A program made the position numbers and the translations under genes. The notes under the pieces were generated by a model. That model was not told where the DNA came from, did no database searches, and was given only the letters and a program-made list of their open reading frames with translations. Positions 14,801-26,339 of a stretch of DNA of 64,000 bases are shown piece after piece. Origin of the DNA: Cinnamomum chago (lineage: Eukaryota; Streptophyta; Magnoliopsida; Laurales; Lauraceae); the NCBI GenBank assembly GCA_038049695.1, contig CP142452.1, forward strand, positions 81,634,501 through 81,698,500, given 5' to 3'. Each line of letters begins with the position of its first letter. Within the stretch, counting starts at the first letter, position 1.

Positions 14801-17800
14801 ACTTGCACAATTTAAAAGGTAGGTGAGCCTCAAGGAACTGAGCTGAAATGCCAAGGAATTTCTTGTATTGTTGAATGGGTTGCCTTTGTTGTGTACTCTC
14901 TCTCTCTCTCTCTCTCTCTAACTTTTGGAATACATCAACAGCGCTTGCGGGATGATGAGTTGAAGTCCAATCAAGAAGAGTTGAGTTCAGTGCTCAATCT
15001 TCTCATGTGTTGCTGCAAGATACGGGCGAACAGAAGGGCTCTATTACGACTTGGTGCTCTTGGGCTGCTTCTTGAGACCGCGAGACGTGCCTTCTCAGTA
15101 GATGCCATGGAGCCAGCCGAAGGTATTCTTCTCATTGTTGAGAGCCTGGCTATGGAAGCGAGTGAGAGTGATATTGGCATCACTCAGAGTGTTCTTACAG
15201 TCACAAATGAAGAAACTGGAGCTGGTGAACAGGCCAAGAAAATAGTCCTGATGTTTTTGGAAAGGCTTTGCCACCCTTCAGGTCTCAAGAAGTCAAACAA
15301 GCAGCAGCGGAACAATGAGATGGTGGCTAGGATCTTGCCCTACTTGACTTATGGGGAACCAGCAGCGATGGAAGCACTTATTCAGCACTTTGACCCTTAC
15401 TTGCAAGATTGGGGTGAATTTGACAGGCTGCAGAAAGAGCACCAGGAAAATCCAAAGGATGAAAACCTGGCTCAACAAGCAGCCCAACAAAGGTCTGCAT
15501 TGGAGAACTTTGTGAGAGTCTCTGAGTCACTCAAGACGAGTTCCTGTGGAGACAGACTGAAGGATATTATTCTGGAGAAGGGTATCACTGGCGTAGCTGT
15601 TAGGCACTTAAGGGATAGTTTTGGATTTGCAGGACAGACTGGGTTTAAATCAACTGAGCAGCGGGCAAGTGGATTGAAACATCCATCAGTGCCACTTATA
15701 TTGTCAATGCTGCGGGGACTTTCAAGGGGACATTTGGCTACCCAGAGGTGTATTGATGATGAAGGCGTCTTACCGTTGCTCCATGCTTTGGAAGGTGTCT
15801 CTGGAGAGAATGAGATAGGTGCCAGGGCTGAGAACTTACTAGATACCCTATCAGATAAGGAGGACAAAGGGGATGGATTCCTTGGGGAGAAGGTACATAT
15901 GTTGAGGCATGCTACCAGGGATGAGATGAGGCGTCGAGCTCTGCGGAAGAGAGAAGAATTGCTCCAGGTGTGTTCCTTTTCATCTTTGCTGCATAGAGGT
16001 TATGCTATCATCAATACAGTACTAATTTTGAAAGATCATGTAACATTATTGTGTCTGCATGATTTTTTAAGTCTAAATTTTACCAGCAATAACACACATC
16101 CTTTTCTTTTTCTGTTTTTGCCAAAAAAAATATCACATCCTTTGGTTTATGAGGTATCTGTGAAGATTCTTCAGATACACTTTCAAAACAAAGGAGGCAT
16201 ATACTTTCAAAACAGAGGCATATATTTTTAATCGAAAGAAGACTCCATGGAGATTCTAGTTGCTTAAAATTTAATAAAAGAAGCTTGCATTTACGAATGT
16301 CTAGAAAACCCTGTTTTAAGAACTTTACTGTGATTCTTTTTCTACACCATGTTCCATACCTGCATATTGGTTGGCTACCCTCTCCCTCTCCCGCTCCCTC
16401 TCCCTCCATTTTTGTTTAAATGAAATTTAATTAGTATTTTGCTCTTATAGAGGAAGGTTCCCTTTATTTTACTTAAATGGCTACTAATCCCTTTTTATTG
16501 TAAGTTCTCCTGCTGGATTCTACTTGGATGGCGAATTTTGGGTCATCATATGTGCATTTTACTTGAGCTAATTTTTTTAATTGGATTTGGGGAAAAAAAA
16601 TCTCGTGTGCCAATAGTTTCTTTTTAAAATAATGTGACAATATCTCAATGCCTGTATATTATCTTCTGCACTTGGAACAGGGGCTTGGAATGAGACAGGA
16701 GGTTGCTTCAGATGGTGGTGAGCGCATTGTTGTCGCACAACCAATCATTGAAGGTCTGGAAGATGTGGAAGAAGAAGAGGATGGGCTTGCATGCATGGTA
16801 TGCAGAGAAGGTTACAGTTTGAGACCTAATGACATGTTGGGGGTCTACTCCTACAGCAAGCGGGTCAATTTTGGGATGGGCACTTCAGGAAGTGCACGTG
16901 CGGAGTGGTTTTACACAACTGTTAGTCATTTCAATATCATACATTTCCAGTGCCATCAAGAGGCAAAACGAGCTGATGCTGCTCTAAAGAATCCAAAGAA
17001 AGAGTGGGAGGGAGCTACACTTCGGAACAATGAAACACTCTGCAACTGCATTTTCCCCTTGAGGGGCCCATCTGTTCCCCTGGCACAGTATGTGCGCTGT
17101 GTTGACCAGTACTGGGACAATCTCAATGCCCTCGGACGTGCAGATGGGGGTCGGCTTCGGTTGTTGACCTACGATATTGTCTTGGTAACTAAAAGTTCCA
17201 TTTTCTGTGCATTTGGTTATTTGCTCACTAAAACCGTGCATAATCCTTCACTTACAGTGCATTCTTGCAAGTTTTTACTATGCTTGAGAATTGGATAATC
17301 ATATCCTTTGCATGTCAATTATATAGGGCATTTTTTTCAGTGCAAAAATATTTAGGGCTTGTACGGTTTTTGCTGTTAAAACTTGTTGAGGCTGAGTTGT
17401 GTGATATCCTGGGTGTGTGAGTGCATGTTCTTGATAGGGCTAAAAGAATTATTGGGTTTTGCCGCACACCATGCATGGCCTATCACCTTCATTTCTCCAC
17501 TCATTAGGATTATCAAATCGTAATGGTTTTCTTAATGTTTTGCTGAGAATCCAACCGAATCACAACTCAATTGAATGTTTTTGATGAAATACTATTTCAT
17601 CCTTAGTCATCGATTCTGGCTGGAATAGCCAGAACATCCTGTTGTAGAAGATGGGAAGGAGGTGCTGTGTGTGCACATGCTTTCCTGCTTTATCGTCTTT
17701 CTGTAAATATTTACGGTTGAATTCTGCAGCTGTTTCTGTATGTGATTATATTTACTAAACGTTATGTGGTGGTTCAATGTTTTGAATGCTGAATTCATAC

Positions 17801-18698
17801 CATGTGGGCACTGTCCGTTCAGAGATAAAAAAAATAGTAACTTGGCTTATATTTCATGTTTGTTTTCCAGATGTTAGCCCGTTTTGCCACCGGTGCTTCT
17901 TTCAGCACTGACTGCAAGGGAGGGGGAAGGGAAAGCAACTCACGGTTTCTTCCCTTCATGATCCAAATGGCCAGCCACCTTCTCGACCAAGGAAGCTCTA
18001 ACCAGCGGCAGACAATGGCCAAGGCTGTCTCCACATACTTAGCCTCCACTTCTCCACCTGATTCTAAGTCTTCTGCTCCATCCAGTACCCGCTCTTCTGT
18101 CGGAAGTGATGAATTTGTTCAGTTCATGATGGTAAGCTCATTATTATCCGAGTCCTATGAAGACTGGTTACAGCATCGCCGTGCTTTTTTGCAACGTGCG
18201 ATATACCATGCCTATATGCAACACACTCATGGTGGTTCCGCACATCGGATTTCATCGGATCCAACCTCTGTCGTGAGAGGTGAAGGCGAACGTAGCAGTG
18301 AAAATCCATCATCTGAAACAGGTGACAACCTCTTCTCCATTATCCAACCCATGCTCGTCTACACGGGCTTGATTGAGCAGCTACAGCGATTTTTCAAAGT
18401 GAACAAGTCTGCAAATGTAGTGACCAAGAAAGCTGAAGGAACATCAAGGGAGTCGGAAGGAGAGGATGGTGACAACAATCTAGAAGGGTGGGAGGTGGTG
18501 ATGAAAGAGAGGTTGGTGAATGTGAAGGAGATGGTGGGGTTCTCCAAGGAGCTATTGTCGTGGTTAGAGGACATGACCTCGGCTGTGGATTTGCAGGAGG
18601 CATTTGATGTCATTGGGGCATTGGGAGATGCTCTCTCCGGTGGGTTTACTCAGTGTGAGGACTTTGTTCAGGCAGCGATCGCAGCTGGAAAGAGCTAA
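21..18698 (+). CDS. BIG: BIG, giant UBR4-type E3 ubiquitin ligase / auxin transport protein (C-terminal half, 10 exons)
   Basis: Plant orthologue of animal UBR4/p600, a very large cytosolic protein (about 5,100 residues in Arabidopsis) needed for polar auxin transport, light and stress responses and N-degron turnover. I place the exons at 21-186, 285-465, 1195-1429, 1529-6097, 6191-6413, 6689-7093, 12322-12465, 14942-15967, 16681-17184 and 17871-18698 (stop TAA). All introns are GT-AG, and the joined reading frame stays open for about 2,760 codons, with the first base finishing a codon begun upstream. Landmarks recalled from the Arabidopsis protein are conserved across the junctions, for example [16 protein letters not shown] before the ZZ finger, RALLRLGAL and [15 protein letters not shown]. 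Zinc modules lie at window residues about 253-301, 1104-1153 and from 2354. The start codon, UBR box and N-terminal half lie to the left of the window. The 4.57-kb fourth exon and the 5.2-kb sixth intron stand out. No break is seen, so the gene looks functional. Confidence 0.97.
466..1194 (+). other. BIG intron 2
   Basis: 729 bases between a GTATAT donor and a TTTCAG acceptor. It is T-rich with a short poly-A run near 720. No repeat or nested gene recognised. Confidence 0.85.
1704..1850 (+). other. ZZ-type zinc finger of BIG
   Basis: Within exon 4. The translated stretch has the ZZ pattern: YCCDGC, then [18 protein letters not shown], then a histidine-rich end (PHCREHPM). ZZ fingers bind two zinc ions and usually read protein tails or partners. 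It is the strongest small-domain signature for BIG in this window and sits just after the exon 3/4 junction. Confidence 0.93.
4257..4406 (+). other. Cysteine-rich zinc module of BIG with four CXXC pairs
   Basis: Within exon 4. The translation shows four CXXC pairs in about 50 residues (CPRC, CSNC, CRQC, CNEC), as in UBR4 family members upstream of the conserved C-terminal region. The pairs suggest two zinc sites. Zinc binding is inferred from the pattern; the role in BIG is not known to me. Confidence 0.85.
7905..8600 (-). repeat. Dispersed repeat, copy A (unclassified, related to 40845-41420)
   Basis: Read on the minus strand, this stretch aligns through most of its length with 40845-41420 on the plus strand. 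Shared blocks include one around 8381-8450 against the complement of 40965-41035, and one around 8100-8225 against 41160-41280. The copies are perhaps 65-75% alike by eye, so old. Terminal repeats are not clear. It could be a non-autonomous DNA transposon. Confidence 0.6.
8020..8095. mobile_element. Very short MITE nested in dispersed repeat copy A
   Basis: A 76-bp element with inverted ends GGGCGTGTTTGG and CCAAACACGCC(T). The related repeat at 40845-41420 lacks it: there the sequence runs straight through near 41291-41305 (TTAATTCATGGATTTT). Its inner TTTACT...AAGTGAAGTGAAG resembles the start of the Tourist-like MITE at 54590, so it is probably a short deletion derivative of that family. 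The target duplication is unclear. Confidence 0.6.
8917..8985. repeat. 35-bp tandem duplication inside the solo LTR
   Basis: Two back-to-back, essentially identical copies (8917-8951 and 8952-8985) beginning GAAATTAGGCATTTAG. The identity suggests a recent slippage event. Confidence 0.9.
10100..10445. repeat. Diverged ~170-bp tandem duplication inside the solo LTR
   Basis: The stretch about 10100-10265 and the next, about 10277-10445, share an ordered series of motifs: a GGGCCCACTTC-type block, a CAAGTGGGCC block, and ACGACCAAAACTG-like ends. The copies are clearly diverged, so this predates the 35-bp duplication in the same LTR. Confidence 0.6.
11768..11809. repeat. (CT)n microsatellite
   Basis: About 21 CT units in BIG intron 6. 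Similar short runs lie at 14896-14918 (the pyrimidine tract before the exon 8 acceptor), 27690-27721 and 38755-38780. Confidence 0.95.
12466..14941 (+). other. BIG intron 7 (2.5 kb) with a hAT-type insertion
   Basis: The donor follows the exon ending SMIQ. The acceptor is AACAG before CGCTTGCGG, preceded by a (CT)n tract. The intron contains the inverted-repeat element at 13657-14452; the rest is AT-rich with no recognisable feature. Confidence 0.88.
13657..14452. mobile_element. Non-autonomous hAT-type DNA transposon in BIG intron 7
   Basis: A 796-bp element. The left end reads CAAGGATCAAAATAG, and the complement of the right end reads CATGGATCAAAATAG (one mismatch in 15). The flanks are GTGCTACC (13649-13656) and ATGCTACC (14453-14460), an 8-bp target duplication with one difference. 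An 8-bp duplication and CA termini fit the hAT superfamily. Subterminal TAGCGG motifs recur near both ends. A 98-codon open stretch inside (14069-14365) resembles no transposase I recognise. Confidence 0.78.
15968..16680 (+). other. BIG intron 8
   Basis: 713 bases, T-rich, bounded by CAG|GTGTGT and GGAACAG. A short CTCCC-rich run lies near 16380-16405. No nested feature seen. Confidence 0.88.
16792..17130 (+). other. C-terminal hemiRING-type catalytic region of BIG
   Basis: Exon 9 encodes CMVCREGY, the run [18 protein letters not shown], and the block [14 protein letters not shown] followed by [13 protein letters not shown]. The same order occurs in human UBR4 (CCICREGY, then SHFNIVHYDCH, then REEWESAALQN), where this part forms the hemiRING ubiquitin-ligase module. 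The cysteines and histidines expected to hold zinc are all present, which supports an active ligase. Confidence 0.88.
17185..17870 (+). other. BIG intron 9
   Basis: 686 bases between GTAACT and TTTTCCAG. No repeat or nested gene recognised. Confidence 0.88.
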
Positions 18699-19010
18699 AG
18701 AAGGAAATTTGAAGCTGCCTTTGTCTTCCTATCTATGGGCGTTTGCTGGATATTATCATCAGCATCACATTTGTAACTTCTTGAAGAAACGTGAGATGGT
18801 TTGCTGCTCCATGTAAAGAAAAAAAGCTTTGTATTGATGAGAATTGAGAAGTGCATATTTCAATGCTGTAACATGAAACGTGAGTTCATTTGCTACCCCA
18901 TGTAAAGAAAACGAGCTCTGTACTGTACTGATGAGAACTGCACGCTTCCAGCATTATGAGCCTTTACAAAAGCTGGAAGATAGTGAGTAATTCGAGAATT
19001 TCCTTTTATA
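18699..19010 (+). other. BIG 3' untranslated region with an 89-bp tandem duplication
   Basis: Follows the TAA stop at 18696-18698. Two related segments starting GAAACGTGAG at 18786 and 18875 repeat the order GAAACGTGAG, CCATGTAAAGAAAA, GAGCT/AGCTTTGTA, TGATGAGAA. No canonical AATAAA is seen, so the cleavage site is uncertain. The end given here is an estimate. Confidence 0.6.
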
Positions 19011-20329
19011 TATGCCTAGTCTGTTTGTCTGCATTTGATCTATAATCTAAAATTTATGCATAATTTGGGGCTCATAGTTATGATTCCCTTGGCTAGATAG
19101 AAGGTTTCAGATACTATCAACCGTTGTGTTGTTTTTAAACCCTGATCAGTGCTAAAATTGTGATGTAGAAACTCACGTTCAGCAGGCAGGCCAGATTTCT
19201 CTCGTCAGGCGAGTTATGGCTCTTGAATTCTTTTTATGGTTAACGTCACACTAGTAACTTCATTACTGACCACATGTTACGCGACACCACCACACTGTTT
19301 CTGGATGATGTAATTTATTTGACAGGTAAAATAGTACCACCCAAGCTATATATATATATATATATGATCAGATGCTGGCTGCGTTTAAACCATAACCGGC
19401 CCCATCCAATATGACCCTCCGGATGATTTGCTAAATCATGTACATGAGTACCCTTTGTTTTCTGTTTGTTCTTATGATTTGAGGGGTCGGTTGCAAGTTG
19501 CAAACGAAGGCGAGAGGGGGAGAGAGAGGGAGAGAGAGAATCTGTTTGGCTGTGTATTATGATGCGCACACACATGGCCACAACAGCACATGCAACAAGG
19601 AAGAGGAGCCCACGCACCCAGTTGATTTGGAGCTGCAGATGACGTCATACCCTGCCCAACACTCAATGTCAATGTCATGACGAGAACAAACCGACTAAAA
19701 ACCCCAATAGCCAACGGCGTAGGGCCATGTGGCGGTAGCATTAAGACGAAGCTTGACAGCGCCACGTGGGGTTGTCACACCGCATGGGCCGGTCACTGTG
19801 GTCCCCCAATCCTCGAGACAGGGCGATCTCTTCCCATATCCTCCGTACTACGACACGTCATCTTCTATTGCTGACATGTCACTGGATATTAACAAATCAA
19901 AATTTTTATTGCCCTTAACCATCATATTAACAACAACCACCAAAATCACAACCCCATCATTAACACCACCACCTGACCACTTCCATTCTAAAACAAACAC
20001 TACTGACACACTGAAAAGTCCATAAAAATAAAAACCACTTACATTCTCCTTCTTCCATTAACATCAACAGAACTGAAACTCACAAAACAAAAAAAGATAT
20101 TAAAATTAAAAAAAAAGAAAAAAACCAATACAAGTTAGTTGCAGAAGAACACCATAACCAAGCCAAACACATTCATTCCACAAATCCCAAAACCAAAGAA
20201 GACAAAAAAAAAAAGAAAAAAGAAAACCAAAATTACATATTTGCCGTTCTGCTTCTATCTTCTTCTTCTATATTTCGGTTTGTGCAGTTCCAAAAATTAA
20301 AAAAAAGAAAAAAAAAAGGGTAATAAATT
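19011..20329. other. Spacer between convergent BIG and Dof genes, with bZIP-type motifs
   Basis: Contains a (TA)n run near 19349-19365 and a GA-rich stretch near 19509-19540. Within 220 bp it has TGACGTCA (19640-19647), the palindromic G-box CCACGTGG (19762-19769) and ACGTCA (19855-19860). A TTTATT near 19902 would read AATAAA on the minus strand and may end the Dof transcript. Long A-rich stretches at 20080-20320 probably belong to the Dof 3' untranslated region. No coding region is supported. Confidence 0.55.
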
Positions 20330-21244
20330 CTAAGGAAGATAGAGTGGTGGATCATTTTCTCCCCATTGGCATTGGTTGTGACTCCAATACCCTTGAATTT
20401 GATCATCAACTACTACCCCACCAGTCAAATCAAACAGCCCTTGATCGCCGTTGTTACTCGGCCAGTCTAACGCCGTTAAAACCCCTCCTCCGTTACTCCC
20501 TCTACACTCCCCCAGCAGCTGCTGCTGCTGCTGTTGTTGCAGCATGACCGTTTGATGATCCATATACGTCAGATCCTGACCACTTCCCTTCAATATCTCC
20601 TCCATCTTCTGTTGCTGTTGCTGCTGCTGATGATGATGCTGATGATGAAGAAACTGAAATGGAAGCGTCGTCGTCCCATTTCCCGCTAAATCTCCAAAAC
20701 CAAAACCTAGAATTCCCGGGTTCGACCCCGTCATCAAGCTCGTGAAGCTCCCGCCGAGATCCAACGGCTGGCTGAAATTCTCCATCGCCGCCGGCGATGG
20801 ATCGAACGCCGGATTCACATAATTCACGGCTGCCGCGGCGGCTGATGAAGTCGACGCCACTTCGGCAGCCGCAGTTGCGGTCGCGGTGGCGGCGGTGAGG
20901 GTGGAGCTGTCGCTGCTGGAACGGGAGGCGGCAAAGGCTTTGTGAGGAGGAGAGGGGGAAGTGGTGGTGGTGGTGGTGTGTTTGGGCTTGGAGGAACGCT
21001 TGGGCTTGCGACAGCCGCCGCCGACGGGGACGTTGCGGAGAACGCCCCCTTTAGTCCAGTAACGGCGGCAGGACTTGCAGAAGTGGCGGGGCTGAGAGAG
21101 GTTGTAGTTGTTGTAGTAGCAGAATTTGGTGTTGAGAGAGTCGCAGCGGGGGCATTTGAGCGGTTGCTGAGGGCGAAGACGTCGGTCTCCTCCTCCACCA
21201 CCGCCGCCGAACATGCCAGGGGCCACTGATCTGAGATCTTGCAT
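20330..21244 (-). CDS. DOF5.4: Dof zinc-finger transcription factor, DOF5.4/OBP4-like
   Basis: Intronless, 304 residues. Plant-specific nuclear DNA-binding protein that recognises AAAG cores. The Dof finger lies near residues 30-58: CPRC, 21 residues, then CKSC, exactly CX2CX21CX2C, followed by [21 protein letters not shown]. As I recall Arabidopsis Dof5.4/OBP4, which restrains cell-cycle progression and cell expansion, it shares the MQD start, a glycine-rich run ending GGGDRR before the finger, an S/T-rich part with SSTLTA and AAEVAS, a C-terminal LDW...DQ.LFDLT...YWS block and the final LYLP. Poly-Q and Q/H tracts lie in the C-terminal half, coded by CAG/CAA runs. The start at 21244 gives the family's MQD N-terminus. 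It is convergent with BIG. The exact orthologue assignment is inference; Dof membership is certain. Confidence 0.95.
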   Translation of the reverse strand: MQDLRSVAPGMFGGGGGGGDRRLRPQQPLKCPRCDSLNTKFCYYNNYNLSQPRHFCKSCRRYWTKGGVLRNVPVGGGCRKPKRSSKPKHTTTTTTSPSPPHKAFAASRSSSDSSTLTAATATATAAAEVASTSSAAAAAVNYVNPAFDPSPAAMENFSQPLDLGGSFTSLMTGSNPGILGFGFGDLAGNGTTTLPFQFLHHQHHHQQQQQQQKMEEILKGSGQDLTYMDHQTVMLQQQQQQQLLGECRGSNGGGVLTALDWPSNNGDQGLFDLTGGVVVDDQIQGYWSHNQCQWGENDPPLYLP

Positions 21245-23640
21245 TTGGACGGATGAGATGAATCTCAGAGATGGGAAGAATTGAAATGCAATTGGGCTTC
21301 TTCAAAGGTCTCTCCTTTGTTATTTTTCTTTCTTCCTGATACTATTTGACAAGAAGAAGAAGAAGAAGCAGAAGGAGAAGAAGTGGAGGTTTGATTACAA
21401 CCATATAACACTGGGACTGGGTTGCCAAATATCCTTGAATTCCTATATGTACTAATGTTGTAATTACTAAAATCTCCCCCATGGATAGGAACGTTTTTGT
21501 AGGGTCCTAGTTCCTATATGTATATGCTTCAGTTAGGTGTGGAGAATGGACTATGGTCCTGGGGTCCTATTCTTTAATATCCTGCTGCCCATTGTTTAGC
21601 TAGTATTTAGATAATCTAAACTCACTCTTGGGTCTTTCTAGGATTTTCTTTCCATCATGCTTCCCAATCAATGATGCGACTTGCTGTTGAATTTGGAGAA
21701 GTGGCCATTTCACTTACATCTTCTGGTCATACTTTTGATATATATGAATGAGAAACTCTTATGAAATACCTGGATATTTTCAAGATCTTTTTGTGATACA
21801 GTTGTGGAAAATTGTTGCAAAGAGCATCTTATTTTAAATAATTATAAGTATAAAGTTAGAAAGGAGTTATAGTTTAAATTTTGAAACTCAATTCGCACTA
21901 AATAAACTCTTGACAATATTTATACCTTTGATTGGATAATATAACCCCAGCTAGATGAGATGAGTCGAGCTGGAATGATGACAATCACCCTTGGGTTTGA
22001 AGCGAATAGTATCACTCTCAGTCAGTTTGGCTTTCACACTCATTACACACATCATCATCATTAAAGCCTTATCAAAACTCCTTTTAAAATCATCATCCTG
22101 GCTCAGGGAACCTATTATTTACTACTACTCTGAGATTAAGTTAATTTTTGTAGTTCTAAAAAATTGAATTGAAGACTTAAGACTTAAAGCAAAACCAAGA
22201 ATACGAAAATGATTTATCAAAAAAAAAAAAAAAAAGGATGATGAAAGGTGGTTTTCTCACCTTGTATTTAGTTTTGTTTGCTAATATTTTCTAATATCAT
22301 GATTTTTTGATCCCGAATCAGTCAATTTTGCTTCGGTAGTGGAGCAAGTACCTTAATATATTCATGAATGGATGGATGGTTTTAGACTTCTTAGCACACC
22401 CACATGTATTGATTGGTGGAGGAACTGCACAATTTTTAGTCAATTGTTTTGAGGGTATCCAATGTAAATTATAGTCGCTGATTGAGGCCATTGATTAAGA
22501 TCCACTCAAATTCAGATGGAAATTCTTAAAGCCCCCTAATCCTCATCTAGTTATAAGATAATAATCCTCCATCTTCAATTTTTCATAGTTAAATGTGGCT
22601 GAGATAGAGCCTGCTGTAGCATGTACTTTAAAGTAAATTCTTAAGAGAAACACAGGTGATTTTTGAACAAATGAACACCAGTAATAGAGGAAACTACCAC
22701 ACTGGGCTATAGGAAAATTTTATCTGATTTTATCTTTTGAACCGTAAAGATTATTTTAGCCCAAATGACTGGAACGTGCCTTATTTTGAAAAAAAAAAAA
22801 AACTAAGTGATCAATAGGGATTTTCTGTTTACCGACATGGTTGACCACTTCTTATTTATAGTTGTGCTAACATTCGGTAATTACTGTTGCCCATAAGATC
22901 AACAGATCAAGGACATGTCTCTAACCTATTGAAGAATGACAAACTGAACGACTGATCCAGATCTCATGTGAAACACGCGTACGTATTAGATACAACAAAG
23001 ACTACCCTTTGAAGGCTACCAACACTATACTGTCAGTCAGCTCCAGTGCTTCAGTGCTTTAACTCCTGCAACAGGTGTTGGGTGTGGGCCCCCTGATAAA
23101 AACAACACATTCCTGTCCTGTTATGTTGGGTCCACATTCCCTAACCGTTGGATCCTTTATAAGCAAGGTAAATCTTGTTTGGAATTAGAGTTGATTTTGC
23201 ACCTTTCCTGTAAGGGAATTTGGAGTCCTTAGCATCATTAATTGTACACTTTCTCGTTTCTCTGTTACACCCGAGTTGCCTTTTATGCATGCAATATCAA
23301 TGTGTTTTATATACGAGAAGGATTCATATTTACCCTTTTTTTTTTTAATAGAAACATTTTATGTGTGAAACACATTTCATGACCCTTGGGAAGCACCATT
23401 TTCATGTGAGCAGGTGAGAGAGTGTCTGTGGGTAACCAGAATTTTCATTTGAATGTTGTGGGCAATTTTCAAATTAAGAAGTCAAATGATAAAATTAAAA
23501 ATTTATGAAAATATTATGTAAGGAGTTTCTTGAACCGCACTTTTTTCGTTCTAGTTAAGTCCAACCTATGTGTGTGGTGGGTATGCTCTTTAGATGAGTT
23601 TTACTTATTAGATTAGGATCAAGACTAGAATATTTCGAAC
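21245..23640 (-). promoter_or_regulatory. Upstream region of the Dof gene
   Basis: On the Dof strand the leader is pyrimidine-rich: a GAA-type run at 21350-21392 on the plus strand reads as CTT repeats, typical of plant 5' leaders. A TATA-like ATATAA (plus strand near 21403) is weak. From 21450 to 23640 the DNA is AT-rich, with a poly-A run near 22219-22236, and has no coding signal or recognised repeat. Confidence 0.4.
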
Positions 23641-23935
23641 ATAAGACTTATATGTATATATACATATATATGAAGTAGGGCTTTATTAAGCTGAAGCTTA
23701 TCTTTTTTTAAACTGGAATAGTGTTGGTCCCATAAATTAAAGTTAATTATATCTGTTTTTTGTATGATAAAATTGAAAAATTCAATTTTGATTGAATTTA
23801 TCTTGATTTTAGAGACGATCATCATATAAAAAATCAATGATAATTAACTTTAATTTATGAAAATAGCACTATTTTAATTTAAAATAAAATAAACTTTAAT
23901 TTAGAAGAGTGGTTCCATATATATATATAAATTGG
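23640..23935. repeat. Foldback (inverted-repeat) element, AT-rich
   Basis: Arms about 23690-23768 and 23822-23905 are inverted copies sharing CATAAATTAAAGTTAATTAT, with the same order of flanking blocks. The region between them has its own small palindrome (AAAATTGA...TCAATTTT). Outer TATA-rich stretches on both sides also mirror each other. It looks like a MITE or foldback insertion; ends and target duplication are not resolved. Confidence 0.6.
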
Positions 23936-26339
23936 ATCACTTTGCATAATAATGGAATTCAGGGTGGGATTCCTGAGGAGGAGGATTGATGGGTGTGTGG
24001 AGCATAAAAACAGATCTCAACAGTTTGGAATTCGATTCTGTTTGTGTTGTTGTTGTTGTGTTCAGATTTCGGATCACGCGTTCTCCTGTTTTCCATCCTC
24101 TTCTTTTTGTCTAATTCCCTCCTTCCTCTCCGCCTTAGAGCGTGGCAGATAATTATCCGTCCAACTGAGACACGTGTACGGCAAAGGTGGATTTTATGAC
24201 CTGCCAACATATCCTCTTGTCGGCCATATGCACGATTTGATGCTTTCCGTGGTCCATAGCCTCCCACGTTGCGGATTCTCATTCGTCGTTGGCCAATGAT
24301 TGTTTTCAGCGAGAGGGAGGGTTCCTGTACGGTTGATCTGACAGTAGCTGTAGCATTCAGTAAGTACTTGTGTACACAGTCCTACTCGTAGTATGTATCA
24401 CCCATCTTTGTTTACAAATCTCCTCCTTTCACACACACACACCACATTATTATTACCAATATCAAAGTGATGTATGTACGTATGTACCCCAGTCCCCAAT
24501 CCCATCTTTTCTTTTTTTTTCCACAGTCCACACTGTAACAAAGTACCCCAAGCCAGGTTAGTTTTACAACTCTTCCCTTCACAGTTCACACACACACACA
24601 CTAACTAACATGTGTTCTACTCCATTCCTACACACATCTGCAATTTGGTAGCTGATGTCCTGATTATTCGTGTTGGGGAGTTGAGAATTTAAAACTCTTC
24701 AAATGCTGCTACCTCCAAATTCTCTTGGGACTGGAACTTAGAATTCCACTAATCAGAATTCCATGAATTCTGCTATTTTGAAATGCCTTTGCATACAACT
24801 TCCACTACAAATCCCACCAACCAAATTCCCCACTTTAATCTCAAGCTTGATCATAGAAAAAAGCTCTGACAAGTTAAACTTGAGCTTGACCTATTTTTTG
24901 CTATATATGGAATTAAGTGAATTAATTATATGTGGGTCTCATTTCACATAATAATATTATATATAATTATAATAATACAATACATTTAGGAATAGGCATA
25001 ATAATAAATATATATGTTATATATAATATTAAAAAAAAAGAGTCAAACAAGCCAAGGTGAATAGGTGCTAGATGGACTTGGCTTGATTAATTAGTACATG
25101 AGCTGAACCTCACCTTGAGTTGAGGTGAGTTGGTTTGGCTTGTTCCATTCCATACATACCAATTACCAACACAATAACATGGCTTTTATGTAACCCACTC
25201 GATGGGTAGGGTCAAGTTTGATAAGGATTTTTTTCTTCTTTTCTGTTTTTTTTTTTTTTTTTTTCTGAAGAGCCTATTCATCTAGAGGAATCCTGATGAG
25301 AATTCGTGGTATCAAGAACTTCTTACCATGATGTGATTACTGTCCCATTGGCATTTTCAGATGGAGCGTTTCTTTGTTAGAATTTTGAATGAATTTCAAC
25401 TAGCCAAAAAGCAATTAACAACCTTAAAAATTCCAACCTTCTTAGCATTTCAAAAGTCCTTGGTGGAGAGTAGGACCAGGGAATTTCATACAGAGGACAA
25501 CATTTGTAGATTTTTCTAATTCTCCATACATATATTCTACAAATTCTAAATTTCAGCTACCTGAGAAGTCATTTATATCCTTACCTATTATTTGCAATAT
25601 CTGCCAATATATTTTTGAGTAAATAAATATTGAAATGTTAGATTTTATTTTACTCTATTTTTATTCAATTCCATCACAAATAAACAAGTCCAAAGTGTGC
25701 GAAACAATTTTATTCCCAAAAGATATAGCCTATATAATTATCTTATATTTAAAAATGATATTTATTAGGAATATGTGAATAGGTAATAAATGGTGTTGTA
25801 CTTTATAGATAAGAACCAACTCCTCCCGAACTTGTGTCAAGATCTATAAATCATCACCTAGCCCAAACTTGTCAAAAGTAGGACCCATCACACCACTATT
25901 TGCACGGACAAGGATATATATATGTGTCATTTTCTAATCAAGTTATATGTTTAGCCTAGACAAGAACCCTCTCACGTAGCTTTAAATTTAAATGCATTTG
26001 GTGTGACTGTTCCTCTAGGAGGAAAAATGAACAACAATTTTGACGATGTTGAAGAGAACTAATTATTATTTTCCAGGGTAGGTTTCGAATGAGACGGAAT
26101 GAACACGAAAGCTGTAGGGGCTAATTAGGACTATCAAAAAGAGTGAGAATTATGAGTAATCCCCCACACTCATGCAAAAGGAAAATACAAGGGGTCAGAC
26201 TCAATTCACTGGCTCTTAAAATCCCCCAAAATTATCGAAAAAAAAACTAATATCAATTCCACAACCTAGATCAAGTGTCCACTAATCTCCCTTAGAGAGC
26301 TAACACCCAATTTAATTAGCACTAAATACAACAAATTTG
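23936..26339. other. Intergenic, no gene recognised
   Basis: 23950-24320 is less AT-rich and has a palindromic ACACGTGT (24170-24177). Short (AC)n runs occur near 24431 and 24588, a poly-T near 25243-25264 and a very AT-rich patch at 24900-25035. No convincing coding frame or repeat. Confidence 0.5.

Noticed and set aside
20824-21229. Long open frames antisense or out of frame to the Dof gene
   Set aside because: Shadows of GC-rich, low-complexity Dof coding sequence.
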